Origin: Cenococcum geophilum 1.58
Taxonomy: Eukaryota; Ascomycota; Dothideomycetes; Gloniales; Gloniaceae
Length of the DNA stretch: 64,000 nt
Reading direction: 5' to 3'
NCBI GenBank assembly: GCA_001692895.1
Contig: KV748298.1
Coordinates: forward strand, 62,001-126,000
The position numbers were made by a program, and so were the translations under genes. Under the pieces are notes generated by a model, which was given only the letters and a program-made list of their open reading frames with translations, had not been told where the DNA came from and ran no database searches. This document shows positions 12,558 to 25,577 of this stretch, one piece after another. Numbering within the stretch: the stretch's first letter is position 1; each line of letters opens with the position of its first letter.

Positions 12558-13060
12558 TATTACTAGGGTGTATAGTAGGGAGTAGGTAAGCTAAGTATAA
12601 GTTATAAGGAGAGTTAATAGAAGAGGACGATATAGTAATAAGGGTAGGTAATAGCTTAGGTATAGAGGGGGGCGAACTGATAAGGAGGGAGAGGGCTGTA
12701 AGCCCGAGGTGCTTATAAGGAGGTGCTAAGGGCTAGCTAAAGGCTAGCCTTGGCGACCCCTAAGAGCCCCTAGGTGATATAGCCGGGTAGGGGCCAGGAT
12801 AACCCTTATAATGGTATAGGGATACTATAAGCTTTGCAGAGTGTGGAAATGCATAAACGACTTGATTGTGAATGTAGCTCTAGAGTTTCTATATATACAC
12901 GAAGAAGGTAGAAGTAATGGGGTAATAGATAGCTGAAATGGGAACGGTAATCTGCCACCAATATTGATCTGCAACCAATATATTGGGTGGCGGTAACGCC
13001 GTCTTGGAGCCTTCCGAGCGATGATCTTGTGTCTCAGCGCAGTGTCGGTAGTCGGTTACA
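12558..13060 (+). repeat. Solo LTR J (about 503 bp) inserted in D1
   Basis: D4 runs straight through this point (near 57215), whereas D1 has about 500 extra bases. The ends are TATTAC (TG changed to TA) and GTTACA, as in other LTRs here. The flanks ggta/gata are compatible with a degenerate 5-bp duplication. The body is GC-rich and hardly RIP-mutated (blocks at 12660-12800 and 12950-13050), unlike its surroundings. A TATATA box lies near 12890. No second copy is in the window, so orientation and exact ends are inferred; a non-LTR insertion is possible. Confidence 0.55.
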
Positions 13061-13567
13061 GATACTAAGTATATATATAGCTAGTATTTAGTAGAAGTTT
13101 AGGAGTTAAATAACTTAATACTTTAACTAGGAAGATTTCTTATGGAAGAATGCTTAGATAAATAATAGTAGTAGGAATATCTAGAGAATATATATCTATA
13201 GTATATTAAGGATAAAAAGTAAACTAGGTATTAGCTAAAAAATAAGCTAAGTATATAAGGATCTAGCAGTTAATAGTTAGGAAAAGTAGAGGCCTATAAA
13301 ACTAAAGGGAGCTAGTAGTAAAGCCTTAGACCCTTAAAGGAATTTAAGGATAGTACCTAAACTTGCGAGTTAATTAGTAAGATTAACAGCTTAAAGCATT
13401 AATAGATAGTAAAGTAATAAGGAACTATATCTTACTAGCAGTAATAAAAAGGATGGACCTACTATATAGGCAAAAAAAGTACCCTTATTTATTAGTTATA
13501 ATTTTAGGAGATCTAATAGCCTATAGAGGAGGTATTATTAACCTTAAAATAGGACCTATTTAGATAA
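13061..13567 (+). pseudogene. pol: D1 linker end and first half of the aspartic protease
   Basis: Continues D1 after solo LTR J. It matches D4 at 57215-57722. The protease begins near 13400; the IDSGA active site has become IDSKV (near 13410), removing the Gly. B2 is inserted within the protease coding sequence, leaving GATAA at 13563-13567, and the sequence resumes at 25578. Confidence 0.75.
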
Positions 13568-13893
13568 TATAACGGGACTAGCCTAGTTACGGTAGGAACA
13601 TCTTAGTAAAACACTCGATATACGATTTCTGACACTTTAACCAAATTCTACTAAATTCTGCTAAGTTCTACTAGATTAATTGAATTCTACCAAAGTTTAT
13701 TAAAGACCGCGTGCGTATATACGTACGCATCAACCACTAAAACCCCTAACTATTTAATTATACAATTCTCTTGTTATTTCCTTCTCTTCTTTACGCAACG
13801 TCTTATTCCTAGCAAGAGCTATATACTCTTAGATTTAGATAGAATATATATTATTCCTTTAAATCTTTTCTAAAGCCTCTTTACGCCCTTATA
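13568..13893 (+). repeat. 5' LTR of B2
   Basis: Starts tataacggg (TG to TA) and ends gcccttata; 326 bp. It shares the TTCTGCTAA-type repeats and the GCGTGCG hairpin (near 13708) with the other family B LTRs. The primer-binding region ttacgttacg follows directly. Confidence 0.92.
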
Positions 13894-13925
13894 TTACGTT
13901 ACGTCTAAAAACAACTATTATTAAA

Positions 13926-15080
13926 ATGGTAAACAACCTTAAATCCTACGCGTTAACTATAAGCATTATAACCCTAGTTAGGGAACAGTTAACTATAATA
14001 TAAGAAGCCTTTATAGATACTTTAGCTTAGTAGCGGGCTGTACTAGAAGCCTAGTATTAGCGATTAATAGAAACACTCTACGAAGAACTCCGTAACGTTA
14101 ATATACTTATAATAAAGACCCTAATAGTAACACCTATAAACGAAATCAAGATAACTGTATACGAACCCGGCCCGTTAAATACGAACCCTAAACTAGTAAT
14201 AGTAGCTTAACCTATACCTATAACGAACTTAGTACCTACTATAAAATTAGAAAAGCTTCCTAACCCTTTAATATTTAATAGAAATTAAAATAACCTACGT
14301 CCCTTTATAACTAAGCTCTATCTTAAACTTTTAATAAACTATAACTAATACCCTATTAAAGCTAGCAAGATTAGCTATGGGATGTCTTAATTAAGTAAAG
14401 ATGCTGTATAAACTATGGACCTATTCTTCTATAACGGCACCTTTATTAATTTTAAAATCTTTATCTCTCTATTAAAATAAATATATAATAACGCTAGCTG
14501 CAAACACACTGCTATTACTAAACTTAAAAACCTATAATAACGGAATTAAGACTTTACTAGCTTCTTTTTAGAATTTTTAGGCCTTATTGGCGAACTAGAT
14601 TAAAATAAAGCCGCTAAAGTTGCTGCTCTTTAACGAGCTATTTTAGGTAAAATTAGAATATAGTTAGTAGGTAGGGAACTACTAAAGGACCTACCCAAAT
14701 TTGCTATAATATGTTAACAAATTAATAAGGACCTTTAATATAATAAATAAACTCATTCTCTAAAGCCAACCATACCTCGCGTTTAAGACTCTATAAAACT
14801 AATATATACCCTAAAGCGCAACCCTTTTCTAAAACCTACGCACGACCCTATAGACCTCGACACCACTTAATCCTATATACTCTTAGAAACTAATAAACGA
14901 AGAACTTGAGCTATAAATAGAGAATGCTTTAGATGTGGTAGAAAAGGATATATCTAAAGGAATTACCGAACTTACCCTTTTAAAAAAGTCCGCCGTAGTT
15001 CCTCCTGCTCCTTAAATTACACTCATTTTTTAAGCCGTACTCGCTTCTTAACTTATACTTATTCTATAAATTATACCTAA
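13926..15080 (+). pseudogene. gag: B2 gag with intact start codon and recognisable zinc knuckle
   Basis: ATG at 13926 opens a frame that can be followed, with stops at Gln positions, for about 350 codons. An N-terminal helical region is followed by a capsid-type domain (FYNGTF near 14430). The knuckle at 14925-14968 reads CFRCGRKGY..RNY, keeping the first two Cys while His and the last Cys are Tyr. This is the nucleic-acid-binding nucleocapsid part. Pol lies in another frame; B1 shows a different frame offset, so frame use cannot be decided. Confidence 0.8.
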
Positions 15081-15169
15081 TTGCTATAAAGCACCTTATC
15101 TTTAGTTAATTTAGAAAACGAATCGTCTTAAGGCTAAGTCGCGCCTTAAGATAAGAAGTGGAAGAGTAT

Positions 15170-17008
15170 AAGTGTCTAGGCTCTTCTAGCGCTAATACAC
15201 AATATAACTCCCTTAATATACTTAGTGAAATTTAAATACTTAGAAAATAAAAGGAGGTATAAATCCTAATAGATAGCGGAGCTACTAGTATAGGCTTTAT
15301 TAATACAAACTACGCGAAAACCTAACACCTAAATTTAAAGAAACTTAATAAGCCTTAAGGCCTATAAGGCTTTAACGGCAAACCCTTAATATATAGTAAA
15401 TTAACGCACTACGCCCTTGTAAAAATGCGGATGGGCGAATACCTTAAATACGTTTCCTTATTTATAACACCCTTAAAGTAATATAAAATAATACTTAAAT
15501 ATAGATGGCTAAAATAATAAAACCCTTTAGTTAGCTGGGTTAAAGAAATACTAAAGTTCCGTATAACTTACTACTAAAGTTATTACTTAAAACACTACCT
15601 GCCCTATAGATATGTATAAGATTATTCTAATTTAATATAATACAAACTGCCCCTACTACAAACCCTAAACTAAAACGATAAGGCTATAACTGCCAATTAT
15701 AGTAAAGAATGCGAAGACGTTACGCCGAAACCTCTTAAAATTCATATAATTTAAGCCGTACCTTTTATTTCGTTAGCACGAAAATAAGATCACGAAATCT
15801 TCGCTATAACTGTAAAAGATATTAAGAAAGCACTAGAACTAAAGCAATATATTAACCCTTAACCTCTTATACCTAAAGAGTACTATAATTTAATTAACAA
15901 ATTTAAGAAAAGATTCGCAGACTAACTACCTCTGTATTAGGATGTATATAATTTTAAAATAGAACTTAAACCTAATATAATACTAAAGTTCGGTCTACTA
16001 TATGGTATATTATAAGAAGAACTGCTTATAATGCAATAATACCTTAATAAGCATCTAGAAAAAGGATTTATTTACCCTAGTTAATCTCTATTCGCCTTAC
16101 CTATACTATTTATTAAAAAGCTAGGAGGAGGCTTAAGATTTTATGTTAATTATTAAGCTCTAAACGTAATTACGATTTAAAACCGATATCCTATTCCCCT
16201 AATTTAAGAAACGCTTAACCGCTTATTAAAGGCACGGTACTTTACGAAACTTAATATAGTCGCTGCCTTTAACTAAATCCGTGTCCGTAAAGGAGATAAG
16301 AAGTATATAGCTTTTCGTATATAATGGGGACTCTTTAAATACCTAGTGATGCTATTTAGTGTAAAGAATGGCCCTAGTACGTTTTAGTAATACGTTAATA
16401 ATACGCTTCGTAAATTCCTTAACGTATTTGTTACCGCGTATATTAATAATATCTTAATTTACTTGTCTTCGCTTTCTAAACACCGGAAGCACGTCTAAAT
16501 AGTCCTCAAATGCCTATAAGATGTAGGTTTATAATACGATATTAAGAAATGCAAGTTCTACGCGTCTAAAGTTATATAACTAGGCCTAATTATATCCCGC
16601 GACGGAATTAAAATGGACCCTAAGAAAGTCACTATAATTAAGAACTGAGGAAGCCCTAGTAATATATAAGATATTTAAAGATTTCTAGGATTTGTAAATT
16701 TCTATTATTAATTTATTAATTAGTTCTTAAAAATTGCCTAACCGTTAGTAAACCTAATAAGGAAGAACGTGAAATTTAAATAGACTGCTAGATGTAAATA
16801 AGCTTTTAATAACTTAAAATAAAGTTTTACAACCGCTTTAATTCTTACCTATTTTAACCCTAACCTTAAATATATTATTAAGACAGACTTGTCTAATTAT
16901 ACCCTAGGGGGAGTGTTATCGCAATATAATAAGAACGGTAAGCTACGCCTAGTAGCCTTTCTCTCTTAAAAGCTCGCCCTTACCGAATTAAACTATAAGA
17001 TATATAAT
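15170..17008 (+). pseudogene. pol: B2 pol, first part: protease, RT, start of RNase H
   Basis: Aspartic protease with an unmutated DSGATS active site at 15272-15289. RT follows (about 15950-16570); its catalytic box at 16439-16450 is Y-I-N-N, so both Asp are lost. Protease and RT are in the same frame. RNase H starts near 16860 and is broken at 17008 by element E; the coding sequence resumes at 22964 with the DKEL motif. Stops are at Gln and Trp positions. Confidence 0.87.
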
Positions 17009-17398
17009 TGTCACGAGACACCCCTGTAACACCTTACATACGTTTACCTGTTTTTACCAACTTAGCAATTAGAGACCGACTATAAGATAGCAACTTAATA
17101 GCAATCTAACAGCAATCTAATAGCAATCTACGGCAATCTACTACATTCTGCTATATTCTGCCAAGTCCACTAAATCCTGCTAAGTTCTGTTAGGACCGCT
17201 GCGCGAATCCTATTCTGCCCTATATATGTATTAACTAAGTAACTAAGTTAATAATATAGACCCTTTCTTCCTGTTTTCTTACCTTCTTTCCTTATATAAC
17301 GTCTTAATTTCCTTATATAGTTTATGTATATAGCTTAATAATATCTACCTTACTATATATTATCGTCGCTTATACTTACTCTATAACACTACGTTGCG
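17009..17398 (+). repeat. 5' LTR of E
   Basis: 390 bp, beginning TGTCACGAGAC and ending CTATAACA. It contains runs of related short units (AGCAATCTA repeated at about 17098-17145, then TTCTGC-type units) and is followed by a primer-binding region ctacgttgcgtt close to that of family B. Confidence 0.92.
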
Positions 17399-17424
17399 TT
17401 AACTACCTATACTACTATTAACAT

Positions 17425-18640
17425 ATAGAACAAACCTAAAGCTCCTATAACGGCCGCCGGTATTATATCCGCACTTTAAAAATAATTAGTAAAGATATAG
17501 AAATCTTTTATAGACGCCCTTATATAGAACTAAGCTACTTTAAATTAATAATAAGCCGAATAAGAAGCACGACATTAATAATTAATTAAGGACACCTAAG
17601 AAGAAGTCTATACCCTTAAGATGCCTACGCTAGGGCCCTAAGACCGAATACTATTTCTAGAGATAAACACGCGGAACGGGAGTCCTAAACCTATAGTAGT
17701 TATCCACCCTAAACTAACTACTATACTAAAACGATCTAAACGACTACTAAATCCCCTAGTATTTATTAGTAAATAATAAAAACTCTAATTATTCTTAAGC
17801 TAGCTTAAAAATAAGCTAACTAGTAACGCTAACCGTTACCTAACTAAAGCTAACCAACTCTGTTACGCCCTAAGTTAACTAAGAGGAAAGGCAGCTAACC
17901 TTATTAAACCTCTTTAGCCAAACTTAGTATAAAGCCTAGTTATACTTCTTAAAGCCTTATACGGTAACCTAAACCACTAAGTTACTACTTAGAGAAAGAT
18001 AAACTATATAGCTTGAGGAATAAAAGGTTTCCTAGTATATTTCTCCGAATTTAACCGTTATATAAGGGAAATAGGCTAGAATAACTCCGCACTAATTAAT
18101 AGCCTCGTTAAATCTCTAAGCCTTAAACTAAAAACCTCCCTAATAGGCGTAGACCTACTAGGAGCCCTTAATACCTATATAAACGTTATTAACAAATAGT
18201 ACAATAATATACTACACTTAATACCGAAATACGCTCCTTAATATAATATAATAGCCCCACAAACATCCACTAAGTTATTTTAGCTTAAGCACCCTAACGC
18301 TATAGATATTAACACTAGGACCCTAGGATATACCCTACTAGGGTCCTTTAAATAAGAACGACGTATTAAGCTAAGCCTCTATTTTAAATATAGAAGTAAC
18401 TCCTACCTCTTTAACTACTACTCCGCCTTATTTTAAAAAGATCTATAAATAGTTAACGCTAGTAGCCTACCGCCCTAATCTTCTAGCTACCGTCCCCGAT
18501 CCTTATCTAGCTCTAGCTTAATAATTAGTAAGCACCGTTCGCGAGGACGAAGCTCCAACTAACGTCCTATAAGAACCCCACCCTAATTACCTCTAAAAGG
18601 AAGGTCCTAGAGCTAAGTCGCTTTTTAGGACGGCTTTACT
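17425..18640 (+). pseudogene. gag: E gag, zinc knuckle fully mutated
   Basis: A frame with stops at Gln positions runs from about 17430 and is followed by a degenerate CCHC at about 18380-18422, where all three Cys and the His are now Tyr (Y-F-K-Y...Y...YY). The start codon is not identifiable; an ATA near 17432 may be the old ATG. A Ser/Arg-rich tail follows. Role: capsid and nucleocapsid precursor of the retroelement. Confidence 0.65.
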
Positions 18641-18729
18641 ATAGGATCTTATTAAACGCATTTAACGTCACGAACTCCGACTCTTGGGACTATAGTATAA
18701 CTATTAATTGCCGTCTTTAGCAGAATAGT

Positions 18730-21700
18730 TAATAGGCTAATACTTAAATCCTAATTAACACAGGAGCTAGCGGCATAGGATTTATTAATAAGATCTTTAC
18801 GTAAGATAATAGTTTTACCCTAACCCCCCTTAATCGGCATATTAACATATTTGGATTTAATAGCAAACGCACCGTCTTAGGCTATATTACTTATATAGTA
18901 TTCCTAAAACTCCAATACCTAAACTATAAAGAATTAATTAAACTTTTTATTACTACCCTAGGTCACCTAATAATCCTTAAATAACCCTAGATAAAGCTAT
19001 ATAAGGTAACTATTACTTAGAACAACCTTAAGCTTCTATTTACCGCCTCCTATTATAAGCAGAAGTGCCTTATAACTTACTACTTAAATCTACTAGGATC
19101 TACTAGTCTAAAATTTCTATAACTATCTACCCTATACCCAAGGAATCCACTAAATTTTACTAACCTAGGAATTCTACTAAATCCCACCAACACGAGAATT
19201 CTACTAATATCTACTAAGGATCCGAAAACTCCACTAAATTCTATAAGTTATTACTAAGTACTGCACCACCCTAAGCTAAGTAGAAGCTTAAGCTTAATAT
19301 ACAAAAATACTAAAAGGACTAGTATTCTACTATAAAAAGGATTCTTAAAGACCCCGAACCTAAATCTAATACTAACTCTATACCTAATACCGAACCTAAA
19401 CCTAAATAAGAAATTATAGACAATCCGAGCAAGCTTAGCACCCTAAATATCCGCATAATTAGAGCTACCCCGCTAGTATAACTTGCTAAGAAACCCGAAC
19501 ATACAATCTTTACTATCACTATAGCTAATATTAAGAAGGCCTTAGCACTAAAGAAGCACACTAACCCTACTATAAAGGTACTAGTAGAGTACTATAACCG
19601 CCTAAAGGTATTCTTATAAAAGGAAGCCGATAAGCTACCGGAACACCAATTATACAACTATAAGATTATACTTAAAGAAGGAAAGCAGCCTGGATTTGGA
19701 CCCCTATATAGGATATCCTAAAATAAACTCTAAATACTATAAAAGTATTTAGATAAGAACCTAAGCAAAGGATTTATTAGAGTAAGCTCGTTGCCTATAG
19801 CCGTATTAATAATCTTTATTAAGAAACCTAGTAGCGGTTTGCGCTTCTGTATAGACTACTAAGCTCTTAACGCCGTTACTATTAAGAATTAATATCTAAT
19901 CCCGTTAATATAGGAGATACTAAACTAACTAAGTAAGGCTCGCTATTATATAAAGCTTAATATTATCTCTGCATTTAACCACCTCCGTATAGTAAAAGGA
20001 GATAAATAGCTTACTGCATTTCGTACTTAGTATGGATTATTTAAATACTTAATAACGCTATTTGGCCTCGTAAATGCTCTAAGCTTGTTTTAATATTATA
20101 TAAATAACACCCTACGTCCCTACCTGGACATCTTCTATACTGCTTATATTAACGATATCTTAATATATAGTAATAACCTAACTAAATATTAGAAATACGT
20201 TAATCTTATTTTATAAGCCCTATATAGAGCTAGTCTATAATTAGATATAAATAAATGCGAGTTTTATAAAACGGAAGTCCTATACCTTAGACTTCTTATT
20301 TCTATAAATAATATATAAATGGACCTAAAGAAAGCTAAAAGCAACTATAAACCGGTAAGAACCTAAGAACGTTAAGGATATAAGAGCCCCTATAGGATTT
20401 GCCAATTTCTACTAACGTTTTATTAATAACTTCTCCGCCCTAGTTTTACCCCTTATTACTTTAACCCAAAAGAATAAAGCTTTTATCTTTAATAAGGAAT
20501 GTAAGAAGGCCTTTACTTATTTAAAGGTTATATTTACTACTGCACCTATACTTTAATACTTTAACCTAGAATAAATAAGTGTTATAGAAGCCAACTTATC
20601 TAATTACGTTATGGGAGGTATTCTATCTTAATATAAAAAAGAAGGAGTATTATACCCTATAGTATACTTCTTAAAGTAACTAAGCCCTGCTAAATATAAT
20701 TATAAGATCTATAATAAAGAATTACTAGCTATTATTAGATGCTTTAAGTAATAGCGACCTAAACTAGAAGGTGCTAGATTTTTAATTAAGGTCCTTAGCG
20801 ACTATAAGAACCTATAGTACTTTATAACTATAAAATAGCTAAGTTATTATTAAGCCCGCTAGTTAGAATATCTATTACGCTTCTAATTCTTAATTATATA
20901 CCGCCTAGGCGTTTAAGGTTAGAAGCCTAATACCTTAACCTAACGCTCGCAAGACGCGCCAGCATTAAAAGAAGCGTGCTTTGACCAAAATTAGACCCTA
21001 CTTCGTCCTAAACTATTTAGCCCTCCTGCTAAAGACCTTACAGTACACGTCTTTAAAATAACTAATTAACTAATTAAACAGATTATAGTTAACAAATACC
21101 TGAATAATAAGTTTATTTAAGAAACGCTTAAGCTAATTTAGGATAGCGTTAGACGCTCTAAAAAGATTTCTTTAAGTAAATGCGAAGCTCGCGGAAACCG
21201 CTTCTATTACTAAAACTATCTAGTTATCCCTAATTATAATAAGCTTAAGCTTAATCTCCTTAAATATGTATACAATTTACCTATTGCTAGCCACCCGGGC
21301 TAAGAAAAGACCCTTAAACTACTCTAATAGGAGTATTACTGGCTAAATATATATAGTATAATATAAAGGTACGTCTCTAGCTGCTATACCAACTAACAAC
21401 CTAAAGCCCTATATAAAACGTATAACGGCCCTTTAAAGCTACTACCTACCCCGGACTAAAGATAGAAGGATATCTTAATTAACTTTATTATTAACCTCCC
21501 TAAGAGTAAAGGCTGTATGAATATTATAGTAGTTATAAACTAACTATTTAAGATAAGACACTTAATCGCCTGCCCTAATATATTAACGCCTATTATCGCC
21601 TAACTATTCCTAGATTATATATAGAAACTTTACGGACTCCCTAAAATGATTATCTCTAATAAAGGTAGCCAGTTTGTCTCGGCATTTTAGAAAAAACTAA

Positions 21701-22560
21701 CTTCTTAACTCCGTATTAAAGCACTATTATTTACCGCGTATTATCTAGAAATGGATAGTTAAATAGAATACGTAAATGCTATAATGGAATAGTATATTTA
21801 GATATATACGTTATATTTATAGGATAACTAGATTAACTAGCTTATATTTACTAAGTTTACTATAAATAATTCCGTCTTAGAAACTATAAAAGTCTCCCTA
21901 TTTCTAGCCAATTACGGCTAATACCTATAAATGGGTTTTAAACTCTTTAGTAATATTCCTTACCCCGCTTATTACGCCTTATAAGTTATAAAAGTAAATA
22001 AATTCGTAGAGAAGATAGAGGAACTATAATAGTTTCTTACTAAGAAAATAATATGGGCTTAATCTATCTATAAAGCCGCAGCGAATAAGAAATAAACCCT
22101 AGCACCAGCCTATTAAATTAGTAATTTTATCTGGCTAGATATAAGAAATCTAAATATAAAACAACCTACTAAGAAACTTAATTGGAAGAACGCTGGCCCT
22201 TATAAGGTTAAAAAGGTTATCTCTTCTTATGCTTATTAACTAAAGCTCCCGGATACGATTAAAATCTACCCCATATTTTATATGTTAGTCCTTTACCCTA
22301 CTACCCCTGTATTAGATGCCCTGCCTAAATAGATATAGAACTCTCCCCTACTAGTTAAGGTGGACGGTAAGGATAAGTACTTTATTAAAAGAATTAATAA
22401 TATTAAGTATAATAAACGGAAACGCCAATATATGTATTTTATAAAGTGGAGAGGCTATACTAAGCCCTTATAGGAACCCGCTAACTTTATAGGACTTATA
22501 TAAGCTATAGAAGACTTTTACAAACTTTACCTAGAACTACTATAACCCCATCTCACAGAA
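18730..22560 (+). pseudogene. pol: E pol with chromodomain, degraded
   Basis: The protease site near 18747-18790 reads INTGAS instead of IDTGAS. A linker (19080-19260) is filled with TTCTACTAA-type repeats. RT runs about 19620-20350, with the catalytic box Y-I-N-D at 20145-20156 (first Asp lost). RNase H runs about 20560-20960. Integrase runs about 21260-21990: the zinc-binding segment keeps the HPG and C..C parts near 21283-21390, the catalytic residues read INF and SNKGS (both Asp to Asn), and Glu is kept. The chromodomain at about 22360-22520 keeps the KWRGY core. E is somewhat less decayed than D1. Confidence 0.88.
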
Positions 22561-22570
22561 GCTTAAGTTT

Positions 22571-22583
22571 AAAGGGGGGGTAC
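22571..22583 (+). other. Polypurine tract of E
   Basis: AAAGGGGGGGTAC directly before the 3' LTR at 22584, matching the B and A tracts. Confidence 0.85.
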
Positions 22584-22963
22584 TATTATAGGATACCCCT
22601 ATAACACCTTACACACATCTACCTATTTTTACTAACTTAGCAATTAGAGACCAACTATAAGATAGCAATTTAACGGTAATCTAACGGTAATCTAATAGCA
22701 ATCTACGGCAATCTGCCACATTCTGCTATATTCTGCTAAGTCTACTAAATCCTACCAAGTTCTGCTAGGACTGCTGCGCGAATTCTATTCTGCCCTGTGT
22801 ACGTATTAACTAAGCAACTAAGTTAACGATATAGACCCTTTCTTCCCGTTTTCTTACCTTCTTTCCTTACGCAACGTCCTAACTTCCTTATACAGTTTAT
22901 ATACATAGCTTAATAAGATCTACCTTGCTATATATTATCGTCGCTTATGCTCACTCCGTAACA
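22584..22963 (+). repeat. 3' LTR of E
   Basis: 380 bp, pairing with 17009-17398. Its first bases have changed (tattatagg against tgtcacgag), all by transitions. It ends GTAACA, followed by ACGATAAGG of the host B2 RNase H. Confidence 0.92.
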
Positions 22964-25218
22964 ACGATAAGGAATTGCTTATAATTGTTAGATGCTTTAA
23001 ATAATGGCGCCTAAAACTCAAAGGATTGTTGTTTTTAATACGCGTGTTAACGGAATATAAAAACCTATAGTACTTTATAACTATAAAGCAGTTAACGTAG
23101 CGCTAAATTTATTAGGCCGAATACCTTTTATAATTTAACTTTAAGATTATATACCAACTAGGCAAACTTAATTAGAAGCCTAATACATTAATATAATAAT
23201 TATAAGACTTACTTATAAACGCCTTAGATAAACGAATTATAAATTAATTACGGATTTTATTGCCCCCTAAACGTTTTAAGAAACTATATCCTATATTCTT
23301 AAATACGGAACTTAATAAAAACGAATTAGAAAATAATAAATGGAAAATAGAAATTAATAAGCTAATAGAATACAAATATAAGAGCGATGTATAGATAGTA
23401 GATGTAATAAAAGTAATTTAAATAGGAAAACAATAGTATAAAGATATTACACTCGCCAAATGCGAAATTTATAATGATCGACTATACTATTAATAGAAGA
23501 TGGTAGTTCCGAATTCCGAACCCTTACAATTTAAGATACTTAAATTTGTACACAATTCCTCTATAGTAGGATATCCTGGCCGTGTAAAGACTTATAAGAT
23601 TATTTAACAAGTATACTACTAGCCTATAATGCATAACTACGTACAAAAATACATTTAAGTATATAGAATGTGTATATAAAGGAAGACCTCTTATATAAAA
23701 AAATAAGGAGTACTTTAACCGTTACTAATTCTAATGTAAAGATGGCGAGATATCTTAATCGACTTCGTAGTTAACTTGCCTAGCAGTAACGGGTTTACGA
23801 ACGTTATAGTAGTTATTAACCGTTTTATAAAAATACGATATATAATTCCTATAGACTTAATTAACGCGATATTAGTAGCCGAATATTTTATTAAGTACGT
23901 CTTTAAGCTATATAGACTTTTTAATTTAATAATATCCGACCGTGGAAGCTAGTTTATTTTAGACTTCTAATAAACCCTATATAAACGATTAGATATTTAA
24001 ATACGACTCTTAACTATATTTTATCTGGAGATAGATAGCTAAACTAAAATTATAAACGTGATTATAGAATAATACTTACGAATATACTGCTCCTACCTAT
24101 AAGACGATTGGGAAAAGTAGCTGCCCTTAGCTAAATTTACTATAAATAATACAATAAACGAATTAATAGGTATAACGCCATTCTACGCAATCTACGGATA
24201 AGACCCTTAACTTAGATTTAAACTATAACCCAAAATTAATATAATAGGACCTACGATTAAACGAATTTAGTTAATTAACGCGTATAATTTTACTAATTAA
24301 ATAAAGCAGTTAACGGAACTATTACGAAGTAAATTAGCGTATACTTAAATGGTATAAGAATGGCACATAAATAAAGAACGAGCTCCTGCATAGGACTTTA
24401 AGGAAGGTAATATGGTTTACCTAAATATACGAAACCTAAAGACTTAACGGCCCTTAAAGAAACTTAACTAGAAGTTTACGGGCCAATACTAAATTAAGAA
24501 GAAGTTAAGCCTATATGCCTAAAAGCTTAAACTACTAACTAAAATAAAAATATATCTAATATTTTATATAAGCTTACTATAACCTTTAAGGGGTAAACCT
24601 ATAACTTATAAAGTGCCGCTATCGCCTTCCGTAATTATTAACAACGGTAATAGTTCTTACTTTATTAACTTAATTAACGATATATAATAGAAAATATAAT
24701 CTAAACAATTTGAACTTCTTATTAAGTGGGAAGGATATAAAACACGAACTTAGGAAACCTATAACCAGATTAAGACTAACACGCCTTCCCTAATAAAATA
24801 ATTCTACAAGGACTATCCTTTGCGGCCTACCCTAGCTAGATAAACACGATATAAAGGTAAATAACTGCCACCTAATACGAATATACGAAACACGATAGTA
24901 GGAAGCTTAAAAAAAATTTAAAAAACATTAGAACGTTTATAACACGATTATATAATATATAAGATATTAAGGAACTTTAACCGCCGGTTAAAGTTGTCTA
25001 ATTAGTTAGATTCGCCTTGCTGAGGCTGGCTATAAAGATATTAGTTCTGCTTACCGCCTTAATTAAGCTAATAGCGATTTTTTATCCCGGGGATGGAAAA
25101 TCTTAATTAGTTCACTTAACAATAGAATTAGTAAAACTTTATACTGCTACCTAACGTAACTACATAAACGCGATAAGTAATAAGTCTTAACTAAATTAAA
25201 TTATTTTAGACCTTTGGC
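22964..25218 (+). pseudogene. pol: B2 pol, second part: RNase H end, integrase, chromodomain
   Basis: Resumes the RNase H at the DKELL motif, then integrase (about 23400-24250) and a chromodomain near 24640-24830 with the core KWEGY preserved, followed by an acidic/aromatic tail and the polypurine tract. Catalytic integrase residues are mutated. The chromodomain probably targeted integration to marked chromatin, as is known for chromoviruses; here that is inference. Confidence 0.83.
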
Positions 25219-25232
25219 TAAAGGGGGGGTAC
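25219..25232 (+). other. Polypurine tract of B2
   Basis: AAAGGGGGGG then TAC, adjoining the 3' LTR start at 25233. Confidence 0.85.
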
Positions 25233-25577
25233 TATAACGGGACTAGCCTAGTTATAGTAGGAATATCTTAGTAAAATACTTAATATATAATTTCCGATGC
25301 TTTAACCAAATTCTGCCGAATTTTACTAGCTTAATTGACTTCTGCTAAGTTCTGCTAGATTAATTGAATTTTACCGAAGTCTGTTAAAGACCGCGTGCGT
25401 ATATGCGCACGTATCGACCACCAAGACCCCTAACTATTTAATTATACGATTCTCTTGTCATTCCCTTCTCTTCTTTACGCAACGTCTTGTTCCTAGCAAG
25501 AGCTATATACCCTTAGATTTAGATAAAATTTATATTATTCCTTCAAATCTTTCCTAAAGCCTCTTCGCGCCTTTATA
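25233..25577 (+). repeat. 3' LTR of B2
   Basis: 345 bp, pairing with 13568-13893. It starts tataacggg and ends cctttata, followed by the GATAA duplication. The family hairpin lies near 25395. Confidence 0.92.

Larger units (their letters stand above)
17009..22963 (+). mobile_element. Element E: Ty3/gypsy chromodomain retrotransposon nested in B2
   Basis: The 5' LTR 17009-17398 and 3' LTR 22584-22963 frame a 5955-bp element in the RNase H region of B2. The flanks ATAAT (17004-17008) and ACGAT (22964-22968) fit one duplicated ACGAT altered by C-to-T and G-to-A changes. B2 coding continues across it. The order is gag, protease, RT, RNase H, integrase, chromodomain, polypurine tract 22571-22580. 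It is third-level nesting (E in B2 in D1), so it is among the latest arrivals, yet it is also RIP-mutated. Confidence 0.92.
13568..25577 (+). mobile_element. Element B2: Ty3/gypsy chromodomain retrotransposon nested in D1, itself split by E
   Basis: The 5' LTR (13568-13893) and 3' LTR (25233-25577) are flanked by an exact GATAA duplication (13563-13567, 25578-25582). Removing E (17009-22963 plus one duplication copy) leaves about 6050 bp, the same size as B1. D sequence continues in register across the insertion, as D4 shows at 57718-57724. Order: LTR, gag, protease, RT, RNase H (split by E), integrase, chromodomain, polypurine tract, LTR. It is better preserved than B1 in gag and protease. 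Confidence 0.94.

Noticed and set aside
13926..16450. Programmed frameshift between B2 gag and pol
   Set aside because: B1 shows a different offset, so an indel in one copy is likely and frame use cannot be decided from mutated copies.
19319..19561. 80-codon open frame on the minus strand
   Set aside because: It lies opposite E pol, between protease and RT, in low-complexity sequence; the plus strand explains it.
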